The notes: generated from the sequence alone by a model not told the origin. A DNA stretch of 64,000 nt from Streptomyces soli (GCF_003999195.1 NZ_RJVR01000331.1:60044-124043), one strand, 5' to 3'; positions 16,238-25,260 are shown, numbered from the stretch's first letter. Program-made: numbers and translations.

Positions 16238-19024
16238 TCAACGGGTCGCCTGCTCGACCAGCTCGAGCAGATGCCGGTACGGGTGGCCGGTCGCCCGGCT
16301 CATGCCGAGCTCGCAGGTGCGGTTGGCCGAGGCGTACGCGGCGTACGTACGCCCGGCGAGGGCCGCGGCCTCCCGGGCGGTGGCGGACGCCGTCAGCTCC
16401 GGATGCAGCATTCCCCGGTCCCCGGCGAACGCGCAGCATCCCCAGTCGGCGGGGACGTCCACCTCCTCGGCGATGGCTGCGGCGACGGCCGTCAGAGCCT
16501 CGTTGGCTCCGAGCCGGGTGGAGGAACAGGTCGGGTGCAGCGCGAGGGACGGGAGCCGATCGGTGACCGTGAGCCCCGGCAGCACCTGCTCGTGTACGAA
16601 GACCACCGCGTCGATCACGCGGATCCCGCTGCCGTCCAGGAGCTGCTCCAGCCCCTCCGTGCAGGAGGCGGCGTCGGAGACCACCGGCAGGCTGCCCTGG
16701 CCGGTCGCCTCCAGCAGGGCCGCGACGACTCGTTGCCGCATCTCGCGGTAGCCGGCCGTCATGCCCTTGGACTTCCAAGGGGTACCGCAGCACAGGCCCT
16801 TGATCGCAGCCGGGACCGTGAGCCGGATCTCAGCCCGCTCGCAAAGCGCCAGGAACGCTTCGCCGACCCCGGACGAGTCCTGCGCGGGGCCGAAGATCGA
16901 GCCGATGCAGGCCGGGAAGTAGACCGCGTGCGGCTCGTGAGCCTGCTGCGGGCGGCGGCGCGTACCTCCCGAAGGGAGATCCATGTCCCACTGCGGCACG
17001 TTGTCGGGACCCAGCAGCCGGCGCGCGGCGGCGGACGCCGCACTCGCTGATCCGGGCAGCTTGGCGGCCACGGTCAGCGCCCGGGCCCCGGCCCCGGTGA
17101 CGGCGCCCCAGTGCTCGGCGGCCTGGCCCCAGGCCGCCTGCGAGAAATGGCCGCGTTGCTCGGCCCGGAGCCGTTTGACCAGTTCGCCCGTGTCGATGAG
17201 GACAGGGCAGGCGGTCTGGCACATGCCGTCGACCGCGCAGGTGTCGATGCCGTCGTAGGCGTAGTCCCGTTCCAGCTCGCCTACCAGGGCGGTGTCCCCG
17301 GCGGCCTCGGCGGCGGCCAGCTCACGCCGCAGCACGATCCGCTGCCGGGGGGTGAGGGTGAGGTCCTTGCTGGGGCAGACGGGTTCGCAGTAACCGCACT
17401 CCACACAGCGGTCGACTTCCGCCTCCACCTGGGGAGTGCTCTTCAGGTCACGGAGGTGGATCTCGGGGTCGTCCTCCATCAGCACGCCGGGGTTGAGCAC
17501 CCGGTGCGGGTCGCACAGCTCCTTGACGGCGCGCATCACCTCGTACAGCTCGTCGCCGTACTGGCGGGCGACGTACGGGGCCATGATCCGGCCGGTGCCG
17601 TGCTCGGCCTTGAGAGTGCCGCCGTGGGCGAGCACGAGATCGACCATGTCGTCGGTGAAGTCGATGTACCGCTGCGGGCGTACTTCCTTGCTGAAGCGCT
17701 CGTTCAACAGGAAGTGGATGTTGCCGTCCTTGGCGTGGCCGAAGATGACGCTCTCCTCATAGCCATGCCGGTCGAACAGGGACAGCAGGCTCTCGCACGT
17801 GTCGGCCAGCGAAGGGACCGGGACCGCGATGTCCTCGAGCAGGGCGGTCGTACCGGACGGCCGCGCCCCGGCGACGGCCGCGTACAGGCCCTTGCGCACA
17901 TGCCAGAGCCCGGCGCGTACCTTGGGGTCCGAGGTGAGCCGGGCGGGCGCGGCGAGCGGCAGTCCGGCCAGCAGCTTCGCGGCCGCCGCGGTACGTACGG
18001 CCAGGGCCTCGGCCGCGTCCTCCTGGTACTCCACCAGCAGCGCGGCGTGGCCTTCGACCGTCAGCTTCCGCAGCGTCTCGTCGGCCTTCGGGTCCTGCCG
18101 GGCGACGCGGAGCGAGGCCGCGTCGAGCAGCTCGACGGTCGCCGGTCCGTCGGCGACCAGGGCAGGGAGCGAACCGGTCGCGGCGCGCAGGTCAGGGAAG
18201 ACCAGCAGCCCGGTCGCGGCGTGCGGGCGGACCGGAACGGTCCGGAAGGTGGCTTCGGCGACGAAGGCCAGCGTGCCCTCGCTGCCGACGACCAGGTGGG
18301 CGAGGATGTCCACCGGACGGGTGTGGTCCAGGAACGAGTTGACCCCATAACCCATCGTGTTCTTGAGCGCGAACTGCCGTTCGATGATGCGGACCGAGCC
18401 GGGATTGTCCCGCACCCGGTCCCGCAGCACTCCGAGTCCCTGGTGCAGCGCCGGCTCCAACGCGCGCAGCCGCTCGTCGGCGTCGGAAGCGCCGGTGTCG
18501 ATGACGCTGCTGCTCGGCAGCACCAGGACCAGCGACTCCAGCGTGCGGTAGGTGTTGAACTCCGTACCGCAGGCCATGCCGCTGGAGTTGTTGGCGACCA
18601 TGCCGCCGATGGTGCAGGCCGACTCACTCGCCGGATCCGGGCCGAGCTTGCGCCGGTACGGGGCCAGCCGGGCGTTCACCTGGCGCACCGTCGACCCGGG
18701 CTGCACCCGGACCCGGGCCCCGCCGTCCAGGACCTCCACCTCGCGGAAGTGCCGCCGGGTGTCGACCAGTACCCCGCCGGAGACGGCCTGGCCGCTGAGG
18801 CTGGTGCCGCCGGACCGGAACGTCAGCGGCGTACCCTGCCGGGCCGCGACCCGGAGCAGCTCCGCGAGCTGCTCGGCACCGGCCGGGGCGACGACGGCCT
18901 GCGGGACCAGCAGATAGTGCGAGGCGTCATGGGCCATGGCAAGCCGGTCGACGGCGCGAGTACGCACCCCGCCCGGCATGGCCGCTTCGAGCGCGAGGAG
19001 CAGCGTGGGATCGGTGGGATTCAT
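16238..19024 (-). CDS. FAD-linked oxidase fused to Fe-S/CCG module (D-lactate dehydrogenase type)
   Basis: A 928-residue fusion. Residues about 40-230 form a PCMH-type FAD-binding domain (FRSGGTSLSGQA, GPDPASESACTIGGMVANNSSG). An FAD-oxidase C-terminal domain follows with GHAKDGNIHF and KAEHGTGR. Next are a ferredoxin-like part (CVECGYCEPVCPS and CAVDGMCQTACP) and a cysteine-rich CCG region (GLCCGTPWKSKG, DWGCCAFAGDRG). Such enzymes oxidise D-lactate or other 2-hydroxyacids and pass electrons to the membrane chain. ATG 19024 overlaps the FAH stop (ATGA), so the two are coupled. Oxidation of lactate made by the pathway is plausible, but stereochemistry is uncertain because the route predicts L-lactate. 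Confidence 0.85.
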   Translation of the reverse strand: MNPTDPTLLLALEAAMPGGVRTRAVDRLAMAHDASHYLLVPQAVVAPAGAEQLAELLRVAARQGTPLTFRSGGTSLSGQAVSGGVLVDTRRHFREVEVLDGGARVRVQPGSTVRQVNARLAPYRRKLGPDPASESACTIGGMVANNSSGMACGTEFNTYRTLESLVLVLPSSSVIDTGASDADERLRALEPALHQGLGVLRDRVRDNPGSVRIIERQFALKNTMGYGVNSFLDHTRPVDILAHLVVGSEGTLAFVAEATFRTVPVRPHAATGLLVFPDLRAATGSLPALVADGPATVELLDAASLRVARQDPKADETLRKLTVEGHAALLVEYQEDAAEALAVRTAAAAKLLAGLPLAAPARLTSDPKVRAGLWHVRKGLYAAVAGARPSGTTALLEDIAVPVPSLADTCESLLSLFDRHGYEESVIFGHAKDGNIHFLLNERFSKEVRPQRYIDFTDDMVDLVLAHGGTLKAEHGTGRIMAPYVARQYGDELYEVMRAVKELCDPHRVLNPGVLMEDDPEIHLRDLKSTPQVEAEVDRCVECGYCEPVCPSKDLTLTPRQRIVLRRELAAAEAAGDTALVGELERDYAYDGIDTCAVDGMCQTACPVLIDTGELVKRLRAEQRGHFSQAAWGQAAEHWGAVTGAGARALTVAAKLPGSASAASAAARRLLGPDNVPQWDMDLPSGGTRRRPQQAHEPHAVYFPACIGSIFGPAQDSSGVGEAFLALCERAEIRLTVPAAIKGLCCGTPWKSKGMTAGYREMRQRVVAALLEATGQGSLPVVSDAASCTEGLEQLLDGSGIRVIDAVVFVHEQVLPGLTVTDRLPSLALHPTCSSTRLGANEALTAVAAAIAEEVDVPADWGCCAFAGDRGMLHPELTASATAREAAALAGRTYAAYASANRTCELGMSRATGHPYRHLLELVEQATR

Positions 19025-19881
19025 CGGCTGGGTACCACGATCTGCCGCTGGGCGCCGAGAGCGCCGATACCGAGACTGATGACATCGCCGGGCCGCAGGA
19101 AGACCGGCGGGTTCATGCCCATGCCGACACCGGGCGGTGTCCCCGTGTTGATCAGGTCGCCGGGTTCGAGCACCATGAACTGGCTGAGGTAGTGCACCAG
19201 GTGGTAGACGTCGAACAGCATGGTGGCGGTGTTGCCGCGCTGCCGTGGCTCGCCGTTGACATCCAGCCACAGGTCGAGGCTCCGGACGTCGTCGATCTCG
19301 TCCGGGGTGACCAGGTACGGGCCGCAGGGGTTGAACGTCTCGCAGGACTTCCCCTTGGACCACTGGCCGCCCCGCTCCAGCTGGAACGCGCGCTCACTGA
19401 CGTCGTTGCAGACGACGAAACCGGCGATCGCGGCGCGGGCGGTGTCCAGATCGGGCAGGTACCGGCAGCGGCTTCCGATCACGATGCCGAGCTCCACCTC
19501 CCAGTCGGACTTGTCGCTGCCGCGGGGCAGCAGCACGGGGTCGTTCGGGCCGATGAGGGTATTGGGCGCCTTGGTGAAGACGATCGGTTCGGCCGGGACG
19601 GCCTGGCCGGTCTCTTCGGCGTGGTCGCTGTAGTTGAGGCCGATGCACAGGATCTGGTGCGGCCGGGCGATCGGGGCGCCTATCCGCTGGCCGTTCAGCG
19701 GCCGGGGTCCGGCGGTCAGCAGGCCGTCGCGGCGCAGGGCCTCGAGACGGCGGAGACCGCTGGAGGCGAAGAAGGCCTCGTTGAAGTCGTCGACATGGTC
19801 GGACACGTCGAGGTACATGTCATCGTCGATGCGGAGGGCGGGGCGTTCGGCGCCGACAGCGCCGACTCTCATCAAGTACAT
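19021..19881 (-). CDS. Fumarylacetoacetate hydrolase-family protein (2,4-diketo-3-deoxy acid hydrolase type)
   Basis: A 286-residue FAH-fold protein with a short N-terminal domain and a catalytic domain from about residue 75. Metal ligands are seen in SDWEVELGIVIG and CNDVSER, and NTGTPPGVG is also present. In non-phosphorylative rhamnose and fucose pathways such enzymes split 2,4-diketo-3-deoxy-L-rhamnonate or -fuconate into pyruvate and L-lactate. It sits 46 bp after a LysR gene and overlaps the FAD/Fe-S oxidase gene. Together with the SDR upstream it supplies the last two steps expected of the route. Confidence 0.83.
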   Translation of the reverse strand: MYLMRVGAVGAERPALRIDDDMYLDVSDHVDDFNEAFFASSGLRRLEALRRDGLLTAGPRPLNGQRIGAPIARPHQILCIGLNYSDHAEETGQAVPAEPIVFTKAPNTLIGPNDPVLLPRGSDKSDWEVELGIVIGSRCRYLPDLDTARAAIAGFVVCNDVSERAFQLERGGQWSKGKSCETFNPCGPYLVTPDEIDDVRSLDLWLDVNGEPRQRGNTATMLFDVYHLVHYLSQFMVLEPGDLINTGTPPGVGMGMNPPVFLRPGDVISLGIGALGAQRQIVVPSR

Positions 19882-19927
19882 GGGGGAGTCCTTCTGGACG
19901 CGGCTTTTGGGCTGGTGCAGCGGGGTG

Positions 19928-20923
19928 TCAGTCGCAGACGGTCGATCGCAGGGCGACGACGCCGTCGGGCAGGTCCGCTTCGTCGATGGCGCGCAGGAAC
20001 GCGCACACTGCCTGGTCGCGCGAGCGGCGCTGGTTCCAGAACAGTGCGACGTCCCGGTAGGCCGTCAGTGATTCGATCGGCCGGGTGACCAGGCCGTCGG
20101 TGCTGGTGGTGGTCAGGGCCAGGGTGTTGATGAGCCCGATACCGAACGCCGAGCGGACCAGGGCGACCAGGGTGGCCGGCTGGTCGGTCAGGTAGGCGAT
20201 GGTCGCCCGGGCGAACTCGGCTCCGAGGACACGCCGCAGATCGAAGCCGCCGCCTTCCTCTTCGGTGCCCGAGGGGTTGCCGATCAGCGGGTTGGCCAGC
20301 AGGTCCGGCACGGTAACGGCACGCTGTGCGGACAAGGGGTGATCGGCGCGCATGACGGCGACGATGGGTTCGCGCCAGATCGGGCGGGTACACAGGCCCG
20401 CCTCGCGGGTCGCGGGCAGCAGCGGCCGGAATCCGGCGTCGACGGTGCCGGCCACGAGTGCGGCTTCCAGCGAGGCGGCGGTGCCTTCCATGAGTGTCGC
20501 GGTGACGCCAGGGTGGTGTCCGGTGAGGACTCGAAGGACTGACGGTAGATAGCTGCAGCTGACGCTGGGGTAGCTGCCGATTACTATCCGGCCCACGGCC
20601 AGATCGATCGTGTTCCGGACGGCTTCCACTCCCTGGCGCAGGTGTCCGAGCGCGGCCTCGGCGTAGGGGCGGAACAGCTCGCCGGCCGGGGTCAGCGTGG
20701 TCGGCCGGGACTTGCGCTCGAACAGTTTCGCGCCCAGGGCGTGTTCCAGTGCGGCGATGTGTGCGCTGACCCGGGATTGCGACAGGTGCAGCGTCATGGT
20801 CGCCGCACCGAAGCCGCCCTGTTCCGCGACTACGAGGAAGCTGTGCAGCCACGTGGTCTGGATCGAGGCGGTCTCGCGCAGCAGCGCATGGCTCAGGTGC
20901 TCGCCGGTGGATTCATCAGACAT
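19928..20923 (-). CDS. LysR-family transcriptional regulator 2
   Basis: A 331-residue LysR protein with an N-terminal helix-turn-helix including LSQSRVSAHIAALEHALG, then a ligand-binding domain. ATG 20923 was chosen because AGGTGG lies just upstream; a GTG at 20959 and an ATG at 20938 are in frame but lack ribosome sites. It is the second LysR of the island, and its recognition helix resembles that of regulator 1. It is embedded in the minus-strand operon between the SDR and FAH genes rather than divergent from it, so it is probably autoregulated with the operon. Confidence 0.85.
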   Translation of the reverse strand: MSDESTGEHLSHALLRETASIQTTWLHSFLVVAEQGGFGAATMTLHLSQSRVSAHIAALEHALGAKLFERKSRPTTLTPAGELFRPYAEAALGHLRQGVEAVRNTIDLAVGRIVIGSYPSVSCSYLPSVLRVLTGHHPGVTATLMEGTAASLEAALVAGTVDAGFRPLLPATREAGLCTRPIWREPIVAVMRADHPLSAQRAVTVPDLLANPLIGNPSGTEEEGGGFDLRRVLGAEFARATIAYLTDQPATLVALVRSAFGIGLINTLALTTTSTDGLVTRPIESLTAYRDVALFWNQRRSRDQAVCAFLRAIDEADLPDGVVALRSTVCD

Positions 20924-21035
20924 GAGCCACCTATCCATTGTCGTCGCCGACGAGGCCACCGGAGCCAGGAGCTGGTAGCGGCGTCGTGAGGACGATTGTA
21001 TTAGTGCTGGTCAATGGGGTGCTGTCGAACATGGC

Positions 21036-21800
21036 TCAGGCCGCTGTCATGCCGCCGTCGACAACCAGCGCGGAGCCGTTGATGAACCGTCCGGACGGCG
21101 AGGCGACGAACGCTATGACGTCGGCGATCTCCTGCGGTGTGCCCATCCGGCCGTCGAGCTGCCGGGCGGCCATCTGCCGGCGGGTGGCGTCGGGATCCGG
21201 CGCGCCCTCGATGATCTTCTCGATCCATTCCGTCTCCACCGTGCCGGGGCAGACGGCCACACAGCGGATTCCCTGAGCGGCGTGGTCGACTGCGACGGCG
21301 CGGGTCAGGCCGACCAGCCCGGCCTTGGAGGCGCAGTACGCTGCCCGGCGCTGGATCCCCACGACCGCCGCGGTGGAGGAGACGTTGACGATGACGCCGG
21401 CGCCGCGGTCGAGCATCAGCGGCAGCAGTGCCCGGGTCATCAGGAACGCGCCGGTGAGGTTGATGCCGATGATCCGGTCCCAGTCCTCGTCGCTGGTGTC
21501 CACCACGCTGGCGGCGACACCGACGCCCGCGACGTTGGCCAGCACCGCCGGGGTGCCGACGGTCAGCGCGATCTGCCGGGCCACGTCGCCCAGAGCGTGA
21601 GCGTCCCGCAGGTCGGCGCGGAAGGTGGTGCCCTTCGCTCCGGTCTCGGCCAGCCGTGCGGAGGTGTCGGCCAGGCCCTGCTCGTCGATGTCGATGAGGA
21701 CGAGCTGGAAGCCGTCGCGGGCCAGGCGCAGCGCCGTGGCCCGGCCGATACCGGATGCCGCGCCGGTGACTACGGCGATCGGGGGTGCGGGTGTTGTCAC
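21036..21800 (-). CDS. SDR dehydrogenase (2-keto-3-deoxy sugar acid dehydrogenase type)
   Basis: A 254-residue classical SDR: TGAASGIG cofactor motif near residue 12, NVAGVG in place of NAG, the Ser of NVSSTA, YCASK active site and the PGTVET segment. GTG 21800 was chosen because it overlaps the stop of an upstream SDR tail (GTGA) and follows GGAAGG. In the proposed pathway it oxidises the 2-keto-3-deoxy acid at C4 to the 2,4-diketo form for the FAH hydrolase two genes downstream. The exact substrate is inferred from context. Confidence 0.82.
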   Translation of the reverse strand: MTTPAPPIAVVTGAASGIGRATALRLARDGFQLVLIDIDEQGLADTSARLAETGAKGTTFRADLRDAHALGDVARQIALTVGTPAVLANVAGVGVAASVVDTSDEDWDRIIGINLTGAFLMTRALLPLMLDRGAGVIVNVSSTAAVVGIQRRAAYCASKAGLVGLTRAVAVDHAAQGIRCVAVCPGTVETEWIEKIIEGAPDPDATRRQMAARQLDGRMGTPQEIADVIAFVASPSGRFINGSALVVDGGMTAA

Positions 21801-21964
21801 TTGTACCGCCTTCCGAGCAGTGAGCCGTCCAAGGCGGCGCTGGTGGTGTAGCGGGCCTCGTTCGAGGCCAGGCAGTAGATCGCCGCGGCGGCCCACTCGG
21901 GCTGCGCGACCTCACCGAGCGGGATCTTGTCCGACAAGGCGGCGATCTTGTTGTGGAATCTCAT
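21797..21964 (-). pseudogene. C-terminal fragment of an SDR
   Basis: A 55-codon frame starting at ATG 21964 carries IPLGEVAQPEWAAAAIYCLAS followed by ARYTTSAALDGSLLG. This is the tail of a classical SDR, where PLGR-QPEE-LASDEASYVTG normally appears. The Rossmann and catalytic parts are missing. Its ATG overlaps the end of the SMP-30 remnant upstream (ATGA) and its stop overlaps the intact SDR (GTGA), so the fragment keeps the couplings of a former operon. It may still help ribosomes reach the downstream gene. Confidence 0.75.
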
Positions 21965-22170
21965 GCGGGTCCGATCGAAGTGATAGGGGTGGTGAACAGG
22001 TTGACCGGGTGGCCCCGGTGCGTGGTCTCGGCGTGCGGCACTGAGCCGGACAGCGGCCACCGGGCAGTTGTGTCTCGGTCAGGCCGTGGGACGCGCTGGT
22101 GATGAACATGGTGGTCAGGTCGGGGCCGCCGAAGGTGAGGCTGGTCGCTACCGTCCGGCATCGAACGTCG
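21961..22170 (-). pseudogene. Frameshifted 3' remnant of an SMP-30/gluconolactonase gene
   Basis: One frame reads TSLTFGGPDLTTMFITSASHGL, the C-terminal blade signature of SMP-30 lactonases. About 100 bases later the expected ending PLSGSVPHAETTHRGHPVNLF appears in a different frame, so at least one frameshift separates them. No N-terminal half exists between here and the UxaA-family stop at 22177. It is a second, independent dead SMP-30 copy, distinct from the deletion copy at 4198-4521. Confidence 0.72.
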
Positions 22171-22176
22171 TCGCGA

Positions 22177-23730
22177 TCACAGCACCGCTCCGATCCGCCA
22201 CGGGGCGATCTCCTCAGTGCCGAACCCGAGCAGCTCGGACTTGCTCGGCTCGCCCGACGCCAGCTCCACCAGGCGCTCGAACAGCCTGATGCCTGCGGCG
22301 ATCTGCTCCTCGCGGGTGAACGCCGCCCCGGCGTCGAAGTCCATGTCACCGACCATGTGCCGGTACATCCGGCTGTTCGTGGCGATCTTGAGGCAGGGGG
22401 CCGGGCGGGATCCGAATACCGAACCGCGGCCGGTAGTGAAGGCCAGCAAGTTCGCCCCGCCGGCCACCATGCCGGTCGCCGACACCGGGTCGTAGCCAGG
22501 GGTGTCCATATAGGTCAGACCCGGCGCCTCGACACGCTGGGCGTAGTCGACGACTGCCCGCAGTGGGCTGCTGCCGCCCTTGAGGACGGCGCCCAGCGAC
22601 TTCTCCCAGATGGTCGTGATGCCCCCGTCGCGGTTGCCGCGCGAGGGATTGTTGTCCAACTCGGCCCCGTTGGCGCGGACGTACTCCTTCCACCACTCCA
22701 GGATCTCGTCGAGCCGGTCGGCCAGGCCCGCCTCGGCGGCCCGCGCTGCGAGCAGATGCTCGGCCCCGAAAATCTCCGGAGTCTCCCCGAGGATCGCCCG
22801 CCCGCCCGCGGCGACCAGCAGGTCGGCGGCCACTCCCAGGGCGGGGTTGGCGGTCAGGCCGGAGTAGGCGTCGCTGCCGCCGCACTGCAGGCCCAGGGTG
22901 AGCCCGGACAGCGGCAGCGGCTCCCGGCGAAGTCCGGCGACACCTTCCGCGATCACCGCGACCCGGCGCAGCGCCTCGTTCACCGTCGCGGCGGACCCGC
23001 CCAGCTCCTGGATGGTCAGCTGCTCGACCGGTCGGGGCAGGTCCTCCAGGAAGTGCTCGGGCTGGTTGACCTCACAGCCCAGGCTGACGGAAACGACCCC
23101 GACCAGGTTGGGATGGGCGGCATAGCCCTGCAAGGTACGGCGCAGGATCGCATCGCCCCGACCGCCCTCCGCCAGGCCGCAGCCCAGGTCGTGGCCCAGG
23201 GCGATCACCCCGTCCAGGCCGGGAGTCCCGGCGTGCGCGGCCTCCGCCGCCTGGGCGACCATCCGGGACACCGTGGCCGCACAGTTCACCGACGGCAGGA
23301 TTCCGATGTAGTTACGGGTTGCCAGAGCGCCGTCGGGCCGCTTGTAGCCAAGGAAATGGTCGCGCGTCGGGGCCACCGGCGGCGTCCACGCGACGGCGGT
23401 CCGCCGGGCGTCGCCGCGATTGGGCGAGGCCGCACCCCTGACCGCGACGTTGTGGACGTGGACATGGCTACCCGGGGTGATCGGAGCCGTCGCGTACCCG
23501 ATCACGGCACCGTATTTCACGATCGCCTGGCCCGCCGGGATGTCCGTCAGCGCGACCTTGTGGCCGGCCGGGATGTCCTGGGCGATCGGGATCCGCACCG
23601 GACCGGCGTCGCAGGGCGCCCCCTCGCGTAGATCAACCAAGGTCAACCCGACGTTGTCGGCGCTGCGGTCGGCCACCAGCAGCTGGGGCCGCCCGGAAGC
23701 CGGCACGGTGCCGGCCGTCGTCTCATTCAC
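22177..23730 (-). CDS. UxaA-family altronate/galactarate dehydratase-like hydro-lyase
   Basis: A 517-residue protein. The N-terminal SAF-type domain (residues about 40-115) is followed by the UxaA catalytic region with GYKRPDGALATRNYIGILPSVNCAATV split across strands, GHDLGCGL, SLGCEVNQ and CGGSDAYSGLTANPALG. The family dehydrates D-altronate, galactarate or similar acids with Fe or Mn. GTG 23730 was chosen because AAGGAG sits 6 bases before it; a further GTG at 23796 lacks one. It heads the minus-strand operon. Its role beside two enolase-type dehydratases is unclear; it may serve another sugar acid of the same polysaccharide. Confidence 0.85.
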   Translation of the reverse strand: MNETTAGTVPASGRPQLLVADRSADNVGLTLVDLREGAPCDAGPVRIPIAQDIPAGHKVALTDIPAGQAIVKYGAVIGYATAPITPGSHVHVHNVAVRGAASPNRGDARRTAVAWTPPVAPTRDHFLGYKRPDGALATRNYIGILPSVNCAATVSRMVAQAAEAAHAGTPGLDGVIALGHDLGCGLAEGGRGDAILRRTLQGYAAHPNLVGVVSVSLGCEVNQPEHFLEDLPRPVEQLTIQELGGSAATVNEALRRVAVIAEGVAGLRREPLPLSGLTLGLQCGGSDAYSGLTANPALGVAADLLVAAGGRAILGETPEIFGAEHLLAARAAEAGLADRLDEILEWWKEYVRANGAELDNNPSRGNRDGGITTIWEKSLGAVLKGGSSPLRAVVDYAQRVEAPGLTYMDTPGYDPVSATGMVAGGANLLAFTTGRGSVFGSRPAPCLKIATNSRMYRHMVGDMDFDAGAAFTREEQIAAGIRLFERLVELASGEPSKSELLGFGTEEIAPWRIGAVL

Positions 23731-23837
23731 TCGAGCTCCTTCAAACTGACGTGCGGAGTCCGCTGCCGAAACCGGCGCCTGTCGCTGTCGTGTCACAAAC
23801 GCTAGGCGGTGGCTGCTGCTGTCGTGAAGCGTGACAA

Positions 23838-23876
23838 ACGGATGGAAACATCCGTCAGACGACTGACACAGTCAAT
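23838..23876. promoter_or_regulatory. Palindromic operator/promoter of the UxaA-family operon
   Basis: ACGGATG-GAAA-CATCCGT (23838-23855) is a perfect 7-bp inverted repeat, directly followed by GTCAG-ACGA-CTGAC (23854-23867). On the minus strand a TTGACT (-35-like, 23870-23875) overlaps them. The reverse strand of the second site reads CAGTCGTCTGAC, nearly the same as CAGTCGTCTAAC in the LysR 1/dehydratase region. This suggests one LysR protein may control both ends of the island. Confidence 0.55.
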
Positions 23877-23879
23877 TGC

Positions 23880-24350
23880 GCGGGCAATCGGCCCTCCACC
23901 CGGAATACGGATCGCATCGATCCGTAACACGCGCTCCACCCACCCGTTTCCCCATGACTGCGTTCAACCGGCGGACCACCTCGCGGGGAGCATGATGATC
24001 GGCACGAAGACGCCCCTCGATCAGATCGAGCCGGCGAACGCCGCCGCCAGGCGCGACGCGCCCGATGAATTCCGCCGTCCGGGCGCCGGTGCCGGTCCTC
24101 GCGATCCGCGCCATCGCCCTGCACGACATCTTCTTCCTGTCCGACCGGCCACACTGGTTCCGGAATTACCGAGAGAATTTCGGCAAGTTTTAGTACCTGA
24201 CGGAACTGGGCTCGGAGCTGTCGTCGGATTGGCGCGCTGCACATGTGCAGCGGGTGTGAACAGGTGCCGCTGCATGTGACCGGCGCCGGAGGCAGCACCG
24301 CGTCGCGCCAACGACGCGACGCGGACCACTGGACGTCGGTAAAACCCAGG
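23880..24350. other. Island-backbone junction without a recognisable gene
   Basis: About 470 bp between the UxaA operon promoter and the thioesterase stop. One plus-strand frame contains a protein-like run (LFFLSDRPHWFRNYRENFGKF) that stops at once with TAG near 24191, so a decayed gene tail is possible. I cannot name the family. No ribosome site, tRNA or integrase-type repeat was found. Confidence 0.4.
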
Positions 24351-25217
24351 TCAACTACCGATCTTGCGGAACAGCCCCTCCTGCATCACGGAGACCAGCA
24401 GTTGGCCCTGGCGGTCGTAGATCTGGCCACGGGCAAGCCCACGCGCTCCCGTCGCGATCGGTGATTCCTGCTGGTAGAGGAACCACTCGTCGGCCCGGAA
24501 GGGGCGGTGGAACCACATCGCGTGGTCCAGGGAGGCCATGTCGAAGCCGCGAGGTCCCCACAGCGGTTCGATCGGCACCCGTACGGCGTCGAGCAGTGTC
24601 ATGTCGCTGGCGTAGGTGACCGCGCAGGTGTGCACGAGCGGGTCGTCGCCGAGCGGGCCCACAGCCCGCATCCAAACCGCGCTGCGCGGCTCCGCGTCGG
24701 TGACATCCTCGGGGCTCCAGCGCAGCGGCTCGGCGTAGCGCAGGTCGAAGGGCTGGCGGCGGGCCATCCGCTCCAGCGCTTCGGGCAGTTCGCCCAGATG
24801 CTCCCGGATCTCGTCGGCGAGCTTCGGCAGGCTCTCCGGGTCCGGCACCGCCGGCCTCGGCAGTTGATGTTCGAAACCTGGCTCCGGTTGATGGAAGGAG
24901 GCGGTCAGATGGAAGATCGTCCGGCCCTGCTGGATCGCCACCACCCGCCGGGTGGTGAACGACCGGCCGTCCCGCACCCGCTCGACCTGGTACACGATCG
25001 GCACGCCCGGCCGCCCGGGCCGCAGGAAGTACGCGTGCAGCGAGTGCACCGGCCGTTCGCCGTCCGTGGTCCGCCCGGCCGCGACCAGCGCCTGGCCCGC
25101 GACCTGTCCGCCGAAGACGCGCTGCAGACGCTCGTCAGGGCTCTGGCCCCGGAAGATGTTCTCCTCGATCTTCTCCAGATCGAGGAGGTCGACCAGCCGC
25201 TCGGCGGGGTTGGTCAT
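24351..25217 (-). CDS. tesB: Acyl-CoA thioesterase II (TesB family)
   Basis: A 288-residue double hot-dog thioesterase, which hydrolyses medium- and long-chain acyl-CoA to free acid and CoA. N-terminal EENIFRGQSP and FGGQVAGQALVAA, and C-terminal YASDMTLLDA, SLDHAMWFHRPF and QQESPIATGARG, are family hallmarks, and the Asp and Gln of the last three fit the known catalytic positions. It follows the helicase gene on the same strand with a 43-bp gap. It marks the return to backbone-like gene content. Confidence 0.92.
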   Translation of the reverse strand: MTNPAERLVDLLDLEKIEENIFRGQSPDERLQRVFGGQVAGQALVAAGRTTDGERPVHSLHAYFLRPGRPGVPIVYQVERVRDGRSFTTRRVVAIQQGRTIFHLTASFHQPEPGFEHQLPRPAVPDPESLPKLADEIREHLGELPEALERMARRQPFDLRYAEPLRWSPEDVTDAEPRSAVWMRAVGPLGDDPLVHTCAVTYASDMTLLDAVRVPIEPLWGPRGFDMASLDHAMWFHRPFRADEWFLYQQESPIATGARGLARGQIYDRQGQLLVSVMQEGLFRKIGS

Positions 25218-25260
25218 CGGTCGTGCCCCTTCGTCCGTACCGTCCGTACCGTCCGCGTCG

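Noticed and set aside
17111..19192. 693-codon plus-strand open frame
   Set aside because: Antisense to the FAD/Fe-S oxidase, which has clear domains. High-GC genes often leave such open frames.
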